Notes under the pieces: generated by a model | The model's database searches: none | Told to the model about the DNA's origin: nothing | What the model saw: only the letters and a program-made list of their open reading frames with translations | Shown here: one piece after another, positions 35,046 through 43,761 of the stretch | Layout of the letters: every line of letters begins with the position of its first letter | Position numbering within the stretch: position 1 is the first letter of the stretch | Assembly (NCBI RefSeq): GCF_013267195.1 | Contig: NZ_CP053941.1 | Span: forward strand, 1,736,001 to 1,800,000 | Direction of reading: 5' to 3' | DNA length: 64,000 nt | DNA from: Halorubrum salinarum | GTDB lineage: Archaea; Halobacteriota; Halobacteria; Halobacteriales; Haloferacaceae | Translations under genes and position numbers: made by a program

Positions 35046-35633
35046 ATGTCGGACTCATCGCAGCGGCAGCGAGGCGACCCTCCCGCCGACGACCCGACGC
35101 TCGGGGCCGACGACTCGACGCTCGGGGGTGACGCCGCGCCGGGCGCGGACGACCGGCCGTGGCTCGCGCGGGCCTGGTATCGGTCCCGGCTCGGGACCGC
35201 CGTCGTCGCCGGCGACGTCCTCCTCGCCGTCGCCCTCACCGCCGCGGCCTCCGTAGCGGTCGACGCGCCGTACGCCGGGATCGACGGTCTCGGGCCCGGA
35301 ATCGTCCCCCCGTTCGTCCCCCTGTTCAGCCTGCTCGGGGCGCTGGGGTTCGTCTCCACCGCCCTGATCGAGCGCTTCGACGCCTCGGTCGGCAGGCTCC
35401 TCCGGTACAACCTCCGGCTGCCGGCCGCGCTGCCGCTCGGCGTCGGGGTCTACCTGCTCTCGGACCTGATCCTCGGGCAGGGCGTCGACGACGTGCCGCT
35501 CGTCGTCGGGCTCGTCTTCCTCTCGGGGCTGTACGTGAACCTCGCGTACAAGCGCCTCGGCGCGCTGGCGCGCCGGCTCCTCCCCTCGGGCAGCGGTCAG
35601 GGGGAGGACCGCTCCGGGCGGGGCGGGACCTGA
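35046..35633 (+). CDS. Polytopic membrane protein of unknown function
   Basis: 195 residues. The first ~35 are polar with a TLGADDSTLGGD repeat, followed by four hydrophobic segments and a basic/Gly-rich tail. No conserved motif is recognised. GCTAATTG about 30 nt upstream supports the ATG. It is convergent with the P-type ATPase; the stops are 5 nt apart. Confidence 0.7.
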   Translation: MSDSSQRQRGDPPADDPTLGADDSTLGGDAAPGADDRPWLARAWYRSRLGTAVVAGDVLLAVALTAAASVAVDAPYAGIDGLGPGIVPPFVPLFSLLGALGFVSTALIERFDASVGRLLRYNLRLPAALPLGVGVYLLSDLILGQGVDDVPLVVGLVFLSGLYVNLAYKRLGALARRLLPSGSGQGEDRSGRGGT

Positions 35634-35638
35634 CCGCG

Positions 35639-38074
35639 TCAGTCCGGGTCGAACACCGCCCGCGCGGAGTTCGTCACCACGAGGACGCTGCTCGACGCCA
35701 TCGCGAGCGCCGCCAGGAGGGGGTTGAGGACGCCCGTCAGCGCGAGCGGGATCGCCACGGCGTTGTAGCAGAACGCCCAGCCGAGGTTCTGTTTCAGGCG
35801 CCGGTTCGTCCCGCGCGTGACCGCGAACAGCTCCGGCACCGCCGAGAGCCGGTCCTCCAGCAGGACCGCGTCCGCGGCGTCGGCCGCGAGGTCCGTGCCG
35901 GAGGCGACCGAGACGCCGAGGTCGGCCGCCGCGAGCGCCGGCGCGTCGTTGCTCCCGTCGCCGACCATCGCGACCGGGCCGTCGGCCCCCAGGCGCCGGA
36001 CCGTCTCGGCCTTCGCCTCCGGCGGCACCTCGGCGAACACCTCGTCGATCGCGGGGTGGTCCGCGAACCGCGCCGCGGCCGCGGGCGCGTCGCCGGTGAG
36101 CACGACCACGCGCCGCCCGTCCGCGTCGAGGTCGGCGACGACCGACTCCCACCCGTCGCGCACCTCGTCGCCGACGGCGAGGACCCCGCGCACGCGGCCC
36201 TCCCAGCCGACGTAGACGGGGACGTTCCCGCGGTCGCGGGCGGCCGTTCCCGCCTCGCGCAGTCGGTCGGACGCCGGCCAGCCGCGCTCGTCGAAGCAGT
36301 CCGGGTGGCCGACGACGACCTCGTCGCCGTCGACCCGCCCCGCGACCCCGCGGTCGAACACGTCGACGCCGGTCGCGGACGGGGAGTCGAGCGCGTCGAC
36401 CTGGGCCGGCGCGCCGTCGGTCGCGTCGCCGGCGGCGGCCGCCTCGCCGCCGTCGGTGGCCGGTCGCGACCCAGCCGAATGGTCCCCGTCGCCCAGCACG
36501 CCCGCGACGATCGCCTCCGCGACCGGGTGGACCGACGCGCGCTCGACGGCCGCGGCGCGCTCCCGCACGCGCTCGACCGACTCCCCCTCGGCGGCCGTCG
36601 CCTCGAGCAGCCGCATCTCGCCGTCGGTGAGCGTGCCAGTCTTGTCGAGGACGACGGTGTCGACGTCGGCGGCGGACTCGAAGACGGCGTCGGAGACGAC
36701 GACGATGCCCCGCTTCGCCGCGTCGCGAATCCCGGCGGCGACGGCGAGCGGGGTCGCCAGCCCGAGCGCGCAGGGACACGAGACGATCAGCACCGTCAGC
36801 CCGACGAGCGCGGCGTCGACCGGCGCCGACCCGAGCGCCAGCGTGGCGGCGGCGCCGACGGCCGCGACCGCGACGACGAGCGGCACGAACACCGTCGCCA
36901 GCCGGTCGACGAGGCGCTGGATCCCGGACCGCGAGCTCTGGATCTCCCACAGCAGCCGCACGAGGGTGTCGAGCGTGCTCGCCGCGTCCTCGCCGACCTC
37001 GACGACGACCGGCGAGTCCGTGACGACGGTCCCCCCGCGGACCGGGTCCCCCTCGCGCTTCGTCGCCGGGAGCGACTCGCCGGTGACGAGCGCCTCGTCG
37101 ACCGCGGCGGTCCCCTCGACGACGGTCCCGTCGAACGGCACCCGCTCGCCGGGGCGCACGAGGAGGCGGTCGCCGGGGTCGACCGCGTCGGCCGCGACGG
37201 TCTCGCCCGCCTCGGTCCGCACCGTCCGGTTCTCGCTCGTCGTCAGGTCGGCGAGCATGCCGGTCGCGCGGCGCTTGATGACCGACTCGTAGTGGTTGCC
37301 CGCGGTGACGACGAGGACCACCGCGATGGTCACGTCGAAGTAGAGGTCGGTCCGGCCGACGAGCAGCGCGAGCGTGCTGTACGCGTACGAGCTGGTCGCC
37401 GCGAGCGACACGAGGAGGTCCATGTTGGGCCGTCGCGCCCGGAGGCTCACGTACGCGCCCCGCAGGATCGGGTAGCCGGTGTAGAACAGCACGATCGAGG
37501 CGAACAGCCAGATCTGCGCGAAGAGGTAGGTGCCGGAGACGCCGCCGAGGTCGAGGATCGGCTCGTACCCGAAGTAGGTCGGGTACAGGAAGAGGACGTA
37601 CCACAGCATCGCCATCATCCCGAAGAAGCCGCCGCCGATCAGGAACCGCACGACCGCGTCGTCCTCGTCGGCGTCCGGGTCCGCGCGGTCGCTCGCCGAG
37701 TACCCCGCGACGGAGAGCCGGTCGGGCAGCTCGTCCGCGTCCACCGCCTCCGGGTCGTAGTCGACGCGGATCGTGTCGGTCGCGTAGCTGGCCTCCGCGG
37801 CCGCGACCCCCTCCTGCTCGCCCGCCCGCATCTCCAGGAAGGACTCGCAGGTCGCGCAGTGCATCCCGTCGACGTGGAGGAACGTCGTCTCGCCGTCGAA
37901 CTCGTCGCCCGGCGCCGCGTCGGGGCGCCGCTCGTCGAGGTCGTCGAGGTCCTCGACGCCGTCGAGCGAGCGCGCGACGGTCAGACAGCCGCGGCAGCAG
38001 AACTCGCCGTCGACGTCGGGGGCGGTGTGCGGGTCGTCCCCGGTCGGGAGGTCACAGAGCGTGCAGCGTGACAT
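35639..38074 (-). CDS. Heavy-metal (copper-type) P1B ATPase
   Basis: 811-residue metal pump. The N terminus has an extra five-cysteine cluster (Cys4, Cys7, Cys26, Cys27, Cys30), like FixI/CcoI-type ATPases, then an HMA domain with HCATC (Cys73, Cys76). The intramembrane CPC is Cys433-Pro434-Cys435, followed by the phosphorylation site DKTGTLT and the GDGSNDAPAL hinge. The position opposite the ba3 oxidase operon and the FixI-like N terminus suggest copper delivery for oxidase assembly rather than simple resistance. That role is inferred; metal specificity is read from the CPC motif. Confidence 0.92.
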   Translation of the reverse strand: MSRCTLCDLPTGDDPHTAPDVDGEFCCRGCLTVARSLDGVEDLDDLDERRPDAAPGDEFDGETTFLHVDGMHCATCESFLEMRAGEQEGVAAAEASYATDTIRVDYDPEAVDADELPDRLSVAGYSASDRADPDADEDDAVVRFLIGGGFFGMMAMLWYVLFLYPTYFGYEPILDLGGVSGTYLFAQIWLFASIVLFYTGYPILRGAYVSLRARRPNMDLLVSLAATSSYAYSTLALLVGRTDLYFDVTIAVVLVVTAGNHYESVIKRRATGMLADLTTSENRTVRTEAGETVAADAVDPGDRLLVRPGERVPFDGTVVEGTAAVDEALVTGESLPATKREGDPVRGGTVVTDSPVVVEVGEDAASTLDTLVRLLWEIQSSRSGIQRLVDRLATVFVPLVVAVAAVGAAATLALGSAPVDAALVGLTVLIVSCPCALGLATPLAVAAGIRDAAKRGIVVVSDAVFESAADVDTVVLDKTGTLTDGEMRLLEATAAEGESVERVRERAAAVERASVHPVAEAIVAGVLGDGDHSAGSRPATDGGEAAAAGDATDGAPAQVDALDSPSATGVDVFDRGVAGRVDGDEVVVGHPDCFDERGWPASDRLREAGTAARDRGNVPVYVGWEGRVRGVLAVGDEVRDGWESVVADLDADGRRVVVLTGDAPAAAARFADHPAIDEVFAEVPPEAKAETVRRLGADGPVAMVGDGSNDAPALAAADLGVSVASGTDLAADAADAVLLEDRLSAVPELFAVTRGTNRRLKQNLGWAFCYNAVAIPLALTGVLNPLLAALAMASSSVLVVTNSARAVFDPD

Positions 38075-38149
38075 GTGGATTCGATTCCGGCGTCCCGCGC
38101 GACCGGTCCGCCGCGCCTCGCGGGCTGTCGCGTCTCGCGGGCCGACCGG

Positions 38150-38350
38150 CTACGCCTGTTCCGCGTCGTTCGCGTCGCCGCCCACGCCCGGGAAGCTCCC
38201 GCCGGTCGCGATCCGGAGGCTCGCCCAGATGAGCAGGACGTTCACCAGCGTGATCGCGACGAAGACCTCCGCCCGATCCGCGATAAACACCGCCGCGGGG
38301 ACGATCCCGCCGAGGATCAGGAGCACGGCCTGTTGGATCGAGAAGTCCAT
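38150..38350 (-). CDS. Small two-helix membrane protein beside the ba3 oxidase operon
   Basis: 66 residues with two hydrophobic helices (about 8-25 and 28-48) and a Gly/Asp tail. The ATG at 38350 is chosen because a strong TATA element (38374-38384) lies 24-34 nt before it; a longer in-frame start would run through that promoter. It lies between the P-ATPase and cbaD and may be a small assembly or accessory factor. No family is recognised. Confidence 0.7.
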   Translation of the reverse strand: MDFSIQQAVLLILGGIVPAAVFIADRAEVFVAITLVNVLLIWASLRIATGGSFPGVGGDANDAEQA

Positions 38351-38373
38351 ACCGTAGCCTAGCGCCCGCTGGG

Positions 38374-38384
38374 AATATATAATA
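38374..38384 (-). promoter_or_regulatory. TATA element of the 66-residue gene
   Basis: TATTATATATT on the minus strand, flanked by GGG and CCC (38371-38387), is the AT-richest promoter on this strand. Its distance to the ATG at 38350 is normal. Confidence 0.6.
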
Positions 38385-38416
38385 CCCGTGTTTTCAGGGT
38401 CCGAGAACGGATGGAT

Positions 38417-38425
38417 CTTATATAG
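38417..38425 (+). promoter_or_regulatory. TATA element of the cbaDBAC operon
   Basis: CTTATATAG lies 23-31 nt before the cbaD ATG. It is 33 nt from the divergent TATA element at 38374-38384, so one regulator could control both directions. Confidence 0.6.
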
Positions 38426-38447
38426 CTCTCTGTTGTCAAGCCCGCCC

Positions 38448-38624
38448 ATGAGCCGAAACGAGACCGCACACGGTCCGCCGGACGACGTGAGCGGTGACAC
38501 CGAGGAGTTCGATCCGATCGGGACCCTCACGCTCATCGGGATATACTTCGTCATCCTGGTGCTGTCGTGGGTGTACATCTACTACATCGAGTTCCTCGGC
38601 CGCGATCTGGTCGTCGTGGGGTGA
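38448..38624 (+). CDS. cbaD: ba3-type oxidase small subunit CbaD
   Basis: 58 residues. A polar start is followed by a single membrane helix (about 27-50: GTLTLIGIYFVILVLSWVYI). Position first in the operon before subunits II and I matches the cbaDBAC order known for haloarchaeal ba3 oxidases, and the name rests on that order. The ATG at 38448 is in register with the TATA element. Confidence 0.75.
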   Translation: MSRNETAHGPPDDVSGDTEEFDPIGTLTLIGIYFVILVLSWVYIYYIEFLGRDLVVVG

Positions 38625-38631
38625 TCACGAG

Positions 38632-39147
38632 ATGCACATCCACGCCTACGAGAAGATCTGGCTGGCCGCGTCGGTACTGCTGATCCTGTTCCTCCTCGGC
38701 TCCGTCACCTACGGCGCCGTCGGGCCCGGCGTCGCGATGGTGAGCGACACCGAACCGACCATCGACGCCGGGGCGTTAGACGAGGACGAGCGGTTCTCCG
38801 AGCCCCGCGTCGAACGGGTCGGAGAGAACGAGTACGCGGCGTACGTCGTCGCCCGACAGTTCGGGTTCCAGCCGGACCCGATCGTCGTGCCGGCGAACAG
38901 CACGGTGACGTTCTACATCACGTCGGCGGACGTGATACACGGGTTCGAGGTCGCCGGGACGAACGCCAACACGATGGTCGTCCCCGGCGAGGTCTCCGAG
39001 ATAACCGTCCGCGTCGAGGAGCCGCAGGAGTACGGCCTCCTCTGTAATGAGTACTGCGGCGCCGGTCACCACGTGATGGAAGGGAAGGTGAACGTCGTCA
39101 GTCAGTCGGCCTTCGAGGAGCGGACCGACGGGGGTGACGGCGAATGA
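38632..39147 (+). CDS. cbaB: ba3-type cytochrome oxidase subunit II (CuA)
   Basis: 171 residues. One N-terminal anchor helix (about 9-32) leads to an extracellular cupredoxin domain. The CuA ligands are complete: His103 (VIHGFEV), Cys138, Cys142, His146 and Met149 in CNEYCGAGHHVM. It accepts electrons from a donor such as halocyanin and passes them to subunit I. The single helix is typical of the ba3/B-type family. It starts 7 nt after cbaD and overlaps cbaA by 4 nt. Confidence 0.93.
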   Translation: MHIHAYEKIWLAASVLLILFLLGSVTYGAVGPGVAMVSDTEPTIDAGALDEDERFSEPRVERVGENEYAAYVVARQFGFQPDPIVVPANSTVTFYITSADVIHGFEVAGTNANTMVVPGEVSEITVRVEEPQEYGLLCNEYCGAGHHVMEGKVNVVSQSAFEERTDGGDGE

Positions 39148-40934
39148 GCCAGGCGCTCGAAGGCGACCGGACCTTCGCCGACAAGTTCCCCGAGGAGGCG
39201 CGCATCGTCCGCGCCGCGCTCCTCAGTTCCTTCCTCGCGCTGGTGATCGGGGCGATCCTCGGGATCATCCAGACGCTCCACCGCACCGACGTGGCGCGGA
39301 TCATCCCGTCGACCGACTACTACACCGTCCTGACCGCTCACGGGGTGTTCCTCGCGATCAGCTTCACGACGTTCTTCCTCGTCGGCCTGTTCACGTGGGC
39401 GGTCGTGCGGAGCCTCGACCGGCCGCTCCTCAACACCAAGATCACGTGGACCTGGTACGCGCTCATGGCCGTCGGGATGACGATGACCGGCGTGGCGATC
39501 CTCGCCGGCTTCGTCGACTCGATCGACATGAGCGCCGACGTGCTGTTCACCTTCTACGCGCCGCTCCAGGCGCACCCGATGTTCTACGCGGGGCTCGCCG
39601 TGTTCATCGTCGGGTCGTGGATCGCCGGCGCCGACTTCTTCCGCACGTGGCTCGCGTGGAAGCGCGAGCACCCCGACGAGCGGATCCCGCTCCAGACGTT
39701 CATGGTGCTGACGACGATGGCGATGTGGTACATCGCGTCGTCCGCTGTGGCGGCGTCGGTGCTGATCTTCCTGCTGCCGTGGTCGCTCGGGCTGATCGAC
39801 CAGGTGAACCCGACGCTGACCCGCACGCTGTTCTGGTTCTTCGGCCACCCGGTGGTGTACTTCTGGCTGATGCCGGCGTACCTGCTTTGGTACACCGTGC
39901 TGCCGAAGATCGCCGGCGGGCGCCTGTTCAGCGACCCGCTGGCTCGGGTCGTGTTCGTGCTGTTCCTCCTGCTCTCGACCCCGGTCGGGATCCACCACCA
40001 GTACCTCGACCCGGGGATCGCGGAGGGGTTCAAGTTCATCTCGATGACGAACACGCTGTTCCTGCTGCTACCCAGCCTGCTCACCGCGTTCACCGTCGTC
40101 GCGAGCGTCGAGTACGGCGCCCGCCAGCGCGGCGGAAGCGGGATCCTCGGCTGGCTCACCGACCTCCCGTGGCGGAAGCCCGAGTTCACCGGCATGATGC
40201 TCGCGGGGCTAATGTTCGCGGCCGGCGGCTTCTCCGGCATGGTGAACGCCGGGATGAACATCAACTACATGATCCACAACACGATCTGGGTGCCGGGCCA
40301 CTTCCACCTCACCGTGGGGACCGCGGTGGCGCTCACGTTCATGGCCGCCACCTACTGGCTCTGGCCGCAGATCAGTAACAAGCCGATCTACAGCCGGACG
40401 ATCGGGCTGGTCCAGGTCGTCGTCTGGTTCATCGGCATGGCGCTGATGTCGAACGCGATGCACGCGCAGGGGATCATGGGCGTCCCGCGCCGGACCGCCG
40501 AACCCGAGTACTCCGGCTTCGAGTACGCCACGATGTTCGGCGGGTTCGAGGAGCTCAACATCCAGATCGCGATCGGCGGGACGCTGCTGTTCGTCTCGAC
40601 GATTCTGTTCATCGGGAACCTCCTGCTCACGATGGGGAACCCGACGGTGTCCGGGCTCGCGGACCCGCTGCCGCCCGCGCTGTCCGGACCCGCCGACTCG
40701 CCGAAGGTGCTCGACAACCTCCGGCTGTGGGTCGGTATCGCGCTGACGCTCGTCGTCTTGGCGTACGCGCTCCCGCTGGCGGCGATCATCCAGCGCGGCG
40801 GCCTGCTCGGCCCCGGCGTCGGCACCTACCCGGTGTGGCTCGCGCCGCTCGTCGACGCGCTGGCGAACGCGACGACCGCTCTCGTCGGCGCCGTCGGCGA
40901 CGCGTCGGCCGCGCTGGTCGAGGTGGTCCGATGA
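39144..40934 (+). CDS. cbaA: ba3-type cytochrome oxidase subunit I
   Basis: 596 residues with about 13 membrane helices; the heme-copper core that reduces oxygen to water and pumps protons. Ligand histidines are visible in VLTAHGVFL (low-spin heme), FFGHPVVYFW (CuB, with the cross-linked His-x3-Tyr), GIHHQYLDPG (CuB pair) and VPGHFHLTVG (both hemes). The replacement of the A-type helix VI glutamate motif by the GHPVVYFW pattern fits the B-type K-channel oxidases. Read from the cbaDBAC operon. Confidence 0.95.
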   Translation: MSQALEGDRTFADKFPEEARIVRAALLSSFLALVIGAILGIIQTLHRTDVARIIPSTDYYTVLTAHGVFLAISFTTFFLVGLFTWAVVRSLDRPLLNTKITWTWYALMAVGMTMTGVAILAGFVDSIDMSADVLFTFYAPLQAHPMFYAGLAVFIVGSWIAGADFFRTWLAWKREHPDERIPLQTFMVLTTMAMWYIASSAVAASVLIFLLPWSLGLIDQVNPTLTRTLFWFFGHPVVYFWLMPAYLLWYTVLPKIAGGRLFSDPLARVVFVLFLLLSTPVGIHHQYLDPGIAEGFKFISMTNTLFLLLPSLLTAFTVVASVEYGARQRGGSGILGWLTDLPWRKPEFTGMMLAGLMFAAGGFSGMVNAGMNINYMIHNTIWVPGHFHLTVGTAVALTFMAATYWLWPQISNKPIYSRTIGLVQVVVWFIGMALMSNAMHAQGIMGVPRRTAEPEYSGFEYATMFGGFEELNIQIAIGGTLLFVSTILFIGNLLLTMGNPTVSGLADPLPPALSGPADSPKVLDNLRLWVGIALTLVVLAYALPLAAIIQRGGLLGPGVGTYPVWLAPLVDALANATTALVGAVGDASAALVEVVR

Positions 40935-41146
40935 GCGTCGACATCTCCCGCGGCGGCCTGCTCGTGACGCTCGCCATCTTCGGCGTGATCGTCTACGAGA
41001 TGCGGACCGTGCTCGACTTCGTCGGGATCGAACTGCCCATCATCCCGTACATGGCCGCCGTCTTCGTCCTCGCCGGCGCCTCGGTCTGGTACGTCACGCT
41101 GAAGGGCGGGTGGCGGACCGAACCCGAGGGCGACGAGCCCGCGTAG
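40931..41146 (+). CDS. cbaC: ba3-type oxidase accessory subunit CbaC
   Basis: 71 residues with two hydrophobic stretches (about 9-22 and 38-58) and an acidic tail. It overlaps the cbaA stop by 4 nt, the place of cbaC in the known operon order. Naming is by position; the sequence itself carries no catalytic residue. Confidence 0.72.
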   Translation: MSVDISRGGLLVTLAIFGVIVYEMRTVLDFVGIELPIIPYMAAVFVLAGASVWYVTLKGGWRTEPEGDEPA

Positions 41147-41249
41147 CGACGCGGGCACCGCCGTTCGCGCTTTCCTCGCTTCCCGTTTCGCCCCCGGAGT
41201 CGACTTCGCCGACAGAAGCAGTTATGCCCGTCCGCGACCGATAGTGTGT

Positions 41250-41636
41250 ATGGAATCCAATACTGCCTCGAACGCGTCCGAGGCGACCGGCGGCGGCGCC
41301 GCGGACGCTCGCCGTCCGGTCTCGCTGTCGGACGCGGCCGACCTCGACGCCTTCGTCGGCGACGCGACCGTCGCGCTCGTGGAGTTCTACACCGACGGCT
41401 GCGGCATCTGCGCGAGCATGGAACCGGTGATCGGGAACGTCGCTCGCGGCGTCGAGGTCGACCTCGCGGTCGGACTGGTGAATCCCCGCGACGACCCGCC
41501 GCTGGTCGAGCGGTTCGGCGTGCGGAGCGTCCCGCTGTTCGTCCTCTTCGTCGACGGCGAGCCGGTCGCCCGGCGCGCGGAGGGGTTCATCCCGGGCGAC
41601 GAGCTGACGGCGTGGGTCGAGGAACACGCGCCGTAG
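41250..41636 (+). CDS. Thioredoxin family protein
   Basis: 128 residues. An acidic N-terminal tail (about 1-25) leads into a thioredoxin fold with the active site DGCGICASM (Cys51, Cys54), followed by the cis-proline segment VRSVPLFVLF. It lacks a signal peptide, so it acts in the cytoplasm as a disulfide reductase. An AGTTATGC element about 30 nt upstream supports the ATG at 41250. Confidence 0.9.
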   Translation: MESNTASNASEATGGGAADARRPVSLSDAADLDAFVGDATVALVEFYTDGCGICASMEPVIGNVARGVEVDLAVGLVNPRDDPPLVERFGVRSVPLFVLFVDGEPVARRAEGFIPGDELTAWVEEHAP

Positions 41637-41753
41637 GCGGGGGGTCCCGCGGGCGGGAGCGGCGGCGTCCGTCCGGATGAACCGTCGCCGATTACGGCGC
41701 GGAGCCGGACCGACGGAACCCTTTTGAGCCGGACCGGCCTACTCGGAGCCAGT

Positions 41754-42176
41754 ATGGGACTGGGCTCGGACATGTACCGGCAGCAGATCCTCGACCACTA
41801 CAAGAACCCGCGGAACTACGGGGAACTCGAGGATCCGGACTTCACGCACGTCGGCGAGAACCCCTCCTGCGGCGACACGATCCGGATGGAGGTCCGGCTC
41901 GACGACGCCGAGGAGGCGGTCGAGGCGGTGCGGTTCACCGGCGACGGCTGCGCCATCTCGATGGCCTCGGCGAGCATGCTCTCCGAGCGGCTCCACGGGA
42001 TGGCCCTCGACGACCTCGACGCGCTCGACACCGACGACGTCACCGAGATGCTCGGCGTCGACATCTCCCCGATGCGCGTGAAGTGCGCGGTGCTCGGCCG
42101 ACAGGTCGCACAGGACGGCGCGAAGATCCACCGGGGCGAGCTCGACCCCGACGACCGCACGATCACCGAGGAGTAG
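41754..42176 (+). CDS. SufU/IscU family Fe-S scaffold-like protein
   Basis: 140 residues. All three cysteines of the family are present (Cys39 in NPSCGD with Asp41, Cys66 in GDGCAIS, Cys111 in VKCAVLG). The SufU-type insert before the third cysteine is partly present (about 80-105). It could be a scaffold for Fe-S assembly or a zinc-bound sulfur acceptor for SufS; the suf operon is not in this window. The ATG at 41754 follows CCTTTTGAG at about -25 to -35. Confidence 0.88.
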   Translation: MGLGSDMYRQQILDHYKNPRNYGELEDPDFTHVGENPSCGDTIRMEVRLDDAEEAVEAVRFTGDGCAISMASASMLSERLHGMALDDLDALDTDDVTEMLGVDISPMRVKCAVLGRQVAQDGAKIHRGELDPDDRTITEE

Positions 42177-42263
42177 CCGGCCGTCGGCGGCGGTCCTCGA
42201 CCCCCTCGCGGGGGCCGTCCCGAGCCCACCGGACTTTTGCCCGCGAACCACGTTCGTCCGCCC

Positions 42264-42938
42264 ATGAGCGACGGCTTCGACAAGGAGGCGGAACGCGAGA
42301 AGCTCCGCGAGAAGTTCGCCGAGGACGAGCAGAAGCGCGAGCACACCCAGCGGATGTCCGAGCTCCTCCTGAAGGGCGCGACGATGACGAACCGCCACTG
42401 CGAGGAGTGCGGCGATCCCATCTTCCGCCACGACGGCCGCGAGTTCTGCCCCACCTGCGGGAACGAGGTCGGGGGCGCCGCGGCCGCGGACGCCGGCGGG
42501 ACGCCGGCCGACGCGGGCGACGCCCCGCCCGCCGAGCCCGCGACCCCGGCCGACGGGGACGCCGAGGGCGGCGCCGACGCCGCGGCCGAGAACGGCGCGG
42601 TCGGCGGGGACGCGGTCGACGCCGCCGCGAGCGACGCCGGTCGGTCGGGAGCGCCCGCGTCGAGCCCCGCGCGGTCACAACCCCCGGCGCCGCCCCAGCG
42701 CACGGCGTCCCGAGGGACCGAGGCGGAGTCCGACGGTGCCCCGCAGGCCGAGGCCTCCCGGTCGTCCCCGTCGCGATCGGCCGACGACCCCGAGGGGGTC
42801 GGTGCGGCCCGCGCGTCGCTGACGCGGACGCTGACGCGCTTCGCCCGCGCGGCCGAGGAGACGGACGACCCGCGACGCGCCCGCGACCACCTCGAAGCGG
42901 CCCGCGAGGCGGCCGAGGCGCTCGCGGCGCTGGACTGA
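42264..42938 (+). CDS. Sjogren/scleroderma autoantigen 1-like zinc-ribbon protein
   Basis: 224 residues. The N-terminal helical part (REKLREKFAEDEQKREHTQR) and LLLKGATMTNRHCEECG lead into a zinc ribbon (Cys46, Cys49, Cys62, Cys65), which matches the archaeal relatives of human autoantigen p27. Residues about 70-180 are a low-complexity Ala/Asp/Gly/Pro linker. The last ~40 form a helix. The function is unknown; a role in chromosome segregation or RNA metabolism has been suggested for the eukaryotic protein only. Confidence 0.8.
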   Translation: MSDGFDKEAEREKLREKFAEDEQKREHTQRMSELLLKGATMTNRHCEECGDPIFRHDGREFCPTCGNEVGGAAAADAGGTPADAGDAPPAEPATPADGDAEGGADAAAENGAVGGDAVDAAASDAGRSGAPASSPARSQPPAPPQRTASRGTEAESDGAPQAEASRSSPSRSADDPEGVGAARASLTRTLTRFARAAEETDDPRRARDHLEAAREAAEALAALD

Positions 42939-43024
42939 GACGCCGTCCCTTCTTCGGATCCGAGCTGCGCGTCCCGCAACCCGTCGATCGCTCGGCGACG
43001 AGCCGACGACTCTGCCGGCGCGCG

Positions 43025-43618
43025 TTACGCGAACGTCAGCGTTTCGTCCGTTATGTCGATGTCGCTCGGGTTGCCGTTGAATATCCCGTACTCGCCGGAG
43101 ATCCCGACCTGTTCCCGGTAGAGGATCGACCCCGACGGCTCGTGGACCATCTGGAGCCGGATCCGGTTTTCCTCCGGGAAGTTACCGGTATCGCCGGCCA
43201 GCCGACACGCCACGTTGACGTCCGAACAGCTCAGGCCCGCCGGAATTGTGTCCCCGTCTTGGTTGTTGTGAACGATCGTCAACTCGACCGTCTCCCCCGG
43301 TCTCAGCGACCGGTCGAGCGTTCCGGTGACCCGCTGATCCCCGTGGTCGAGGTAGACCACGATCTCTTCGGCGTCCACGGTGCCTCCCGCGGTGTTAGTG
43401 AGACTGAGATCCCAGCGGAACTCATCGTACTGCGGTGCCGAAGCGGGTTCCTCCTCGAAGGTCAGTTCGAGGGCGGCGAAGGTGGGCCGCGGTCCGAGGT
43501 CGTCGGCGAGGCCGAGCGCGAACCCGGCGAGAACGGCTCCGATAACGGCCGTGATCGCGACGAGCAGCACCACGCCGACGACCGGCGATACCGCGCGCTC
43601 ATCCTCCGACGCATCCAT
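43025..43618 (-). CDS. Type IV pilin-like protein (archaeal pilin N-terminal domain)
   Basis: 197 residues. The class III signal peptide is short and charged (MDASEDERA) before the conserved VSPVVGVVLLVAITAVIGAV helix, so the prepilin peptidase at 16645 should cut just ahead of that helix. The rest is a beta-rich extracellular head, with two cysteines (SCSDVNVACR) that may form a disulfide. It is likely a minor pilin or adhesin; no other pil gene is next to it. Base composition is slightly less GC-rich than its neighbours. Confidence 0.88.
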   Translation of the reverse strand: MDASEDERAVSPVVGVVLLVAITAVIGAVLAGFALGLADDLGPRPTFAALELTFEEEPASAPQYDEFRWDLSLTNTAGGTVDAEEIVVYLDHGDQRVTGTLDRSLRPGETVELTIVHNNQDGDTIPAGLSCSDVNVACRLAGDTGNFPEENRIRLQMVHEPSGSILYREQVGISGEYGIFNGNPSDIDITDETLTFA

Positions 43619-43761
43619 TCATTGTACGTACGGCTCACCGCGGAAATAACAATTCCGTTTCAGGTCATATCGCCGACGTTCGGGACGGCCGGACCCAGTC
43701 GTCGCGTCCCGACCGTCCCCGCCGCGTCCGAGCGGACTCGCGCCGACGCGCGGCCGTCTCC

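Noticed and set aside
35055-37604. An 849-codon open frame on the minus strand, and a 970-codon frame on the plus strand at 35159-38071, overlapping the P-type ATPase.
   Set aside because: Both are Arg/Gly/Pro-rich shadows of high-GC coding sequence. The P-ATPase frame at 35639-38074 has all the family motifs.
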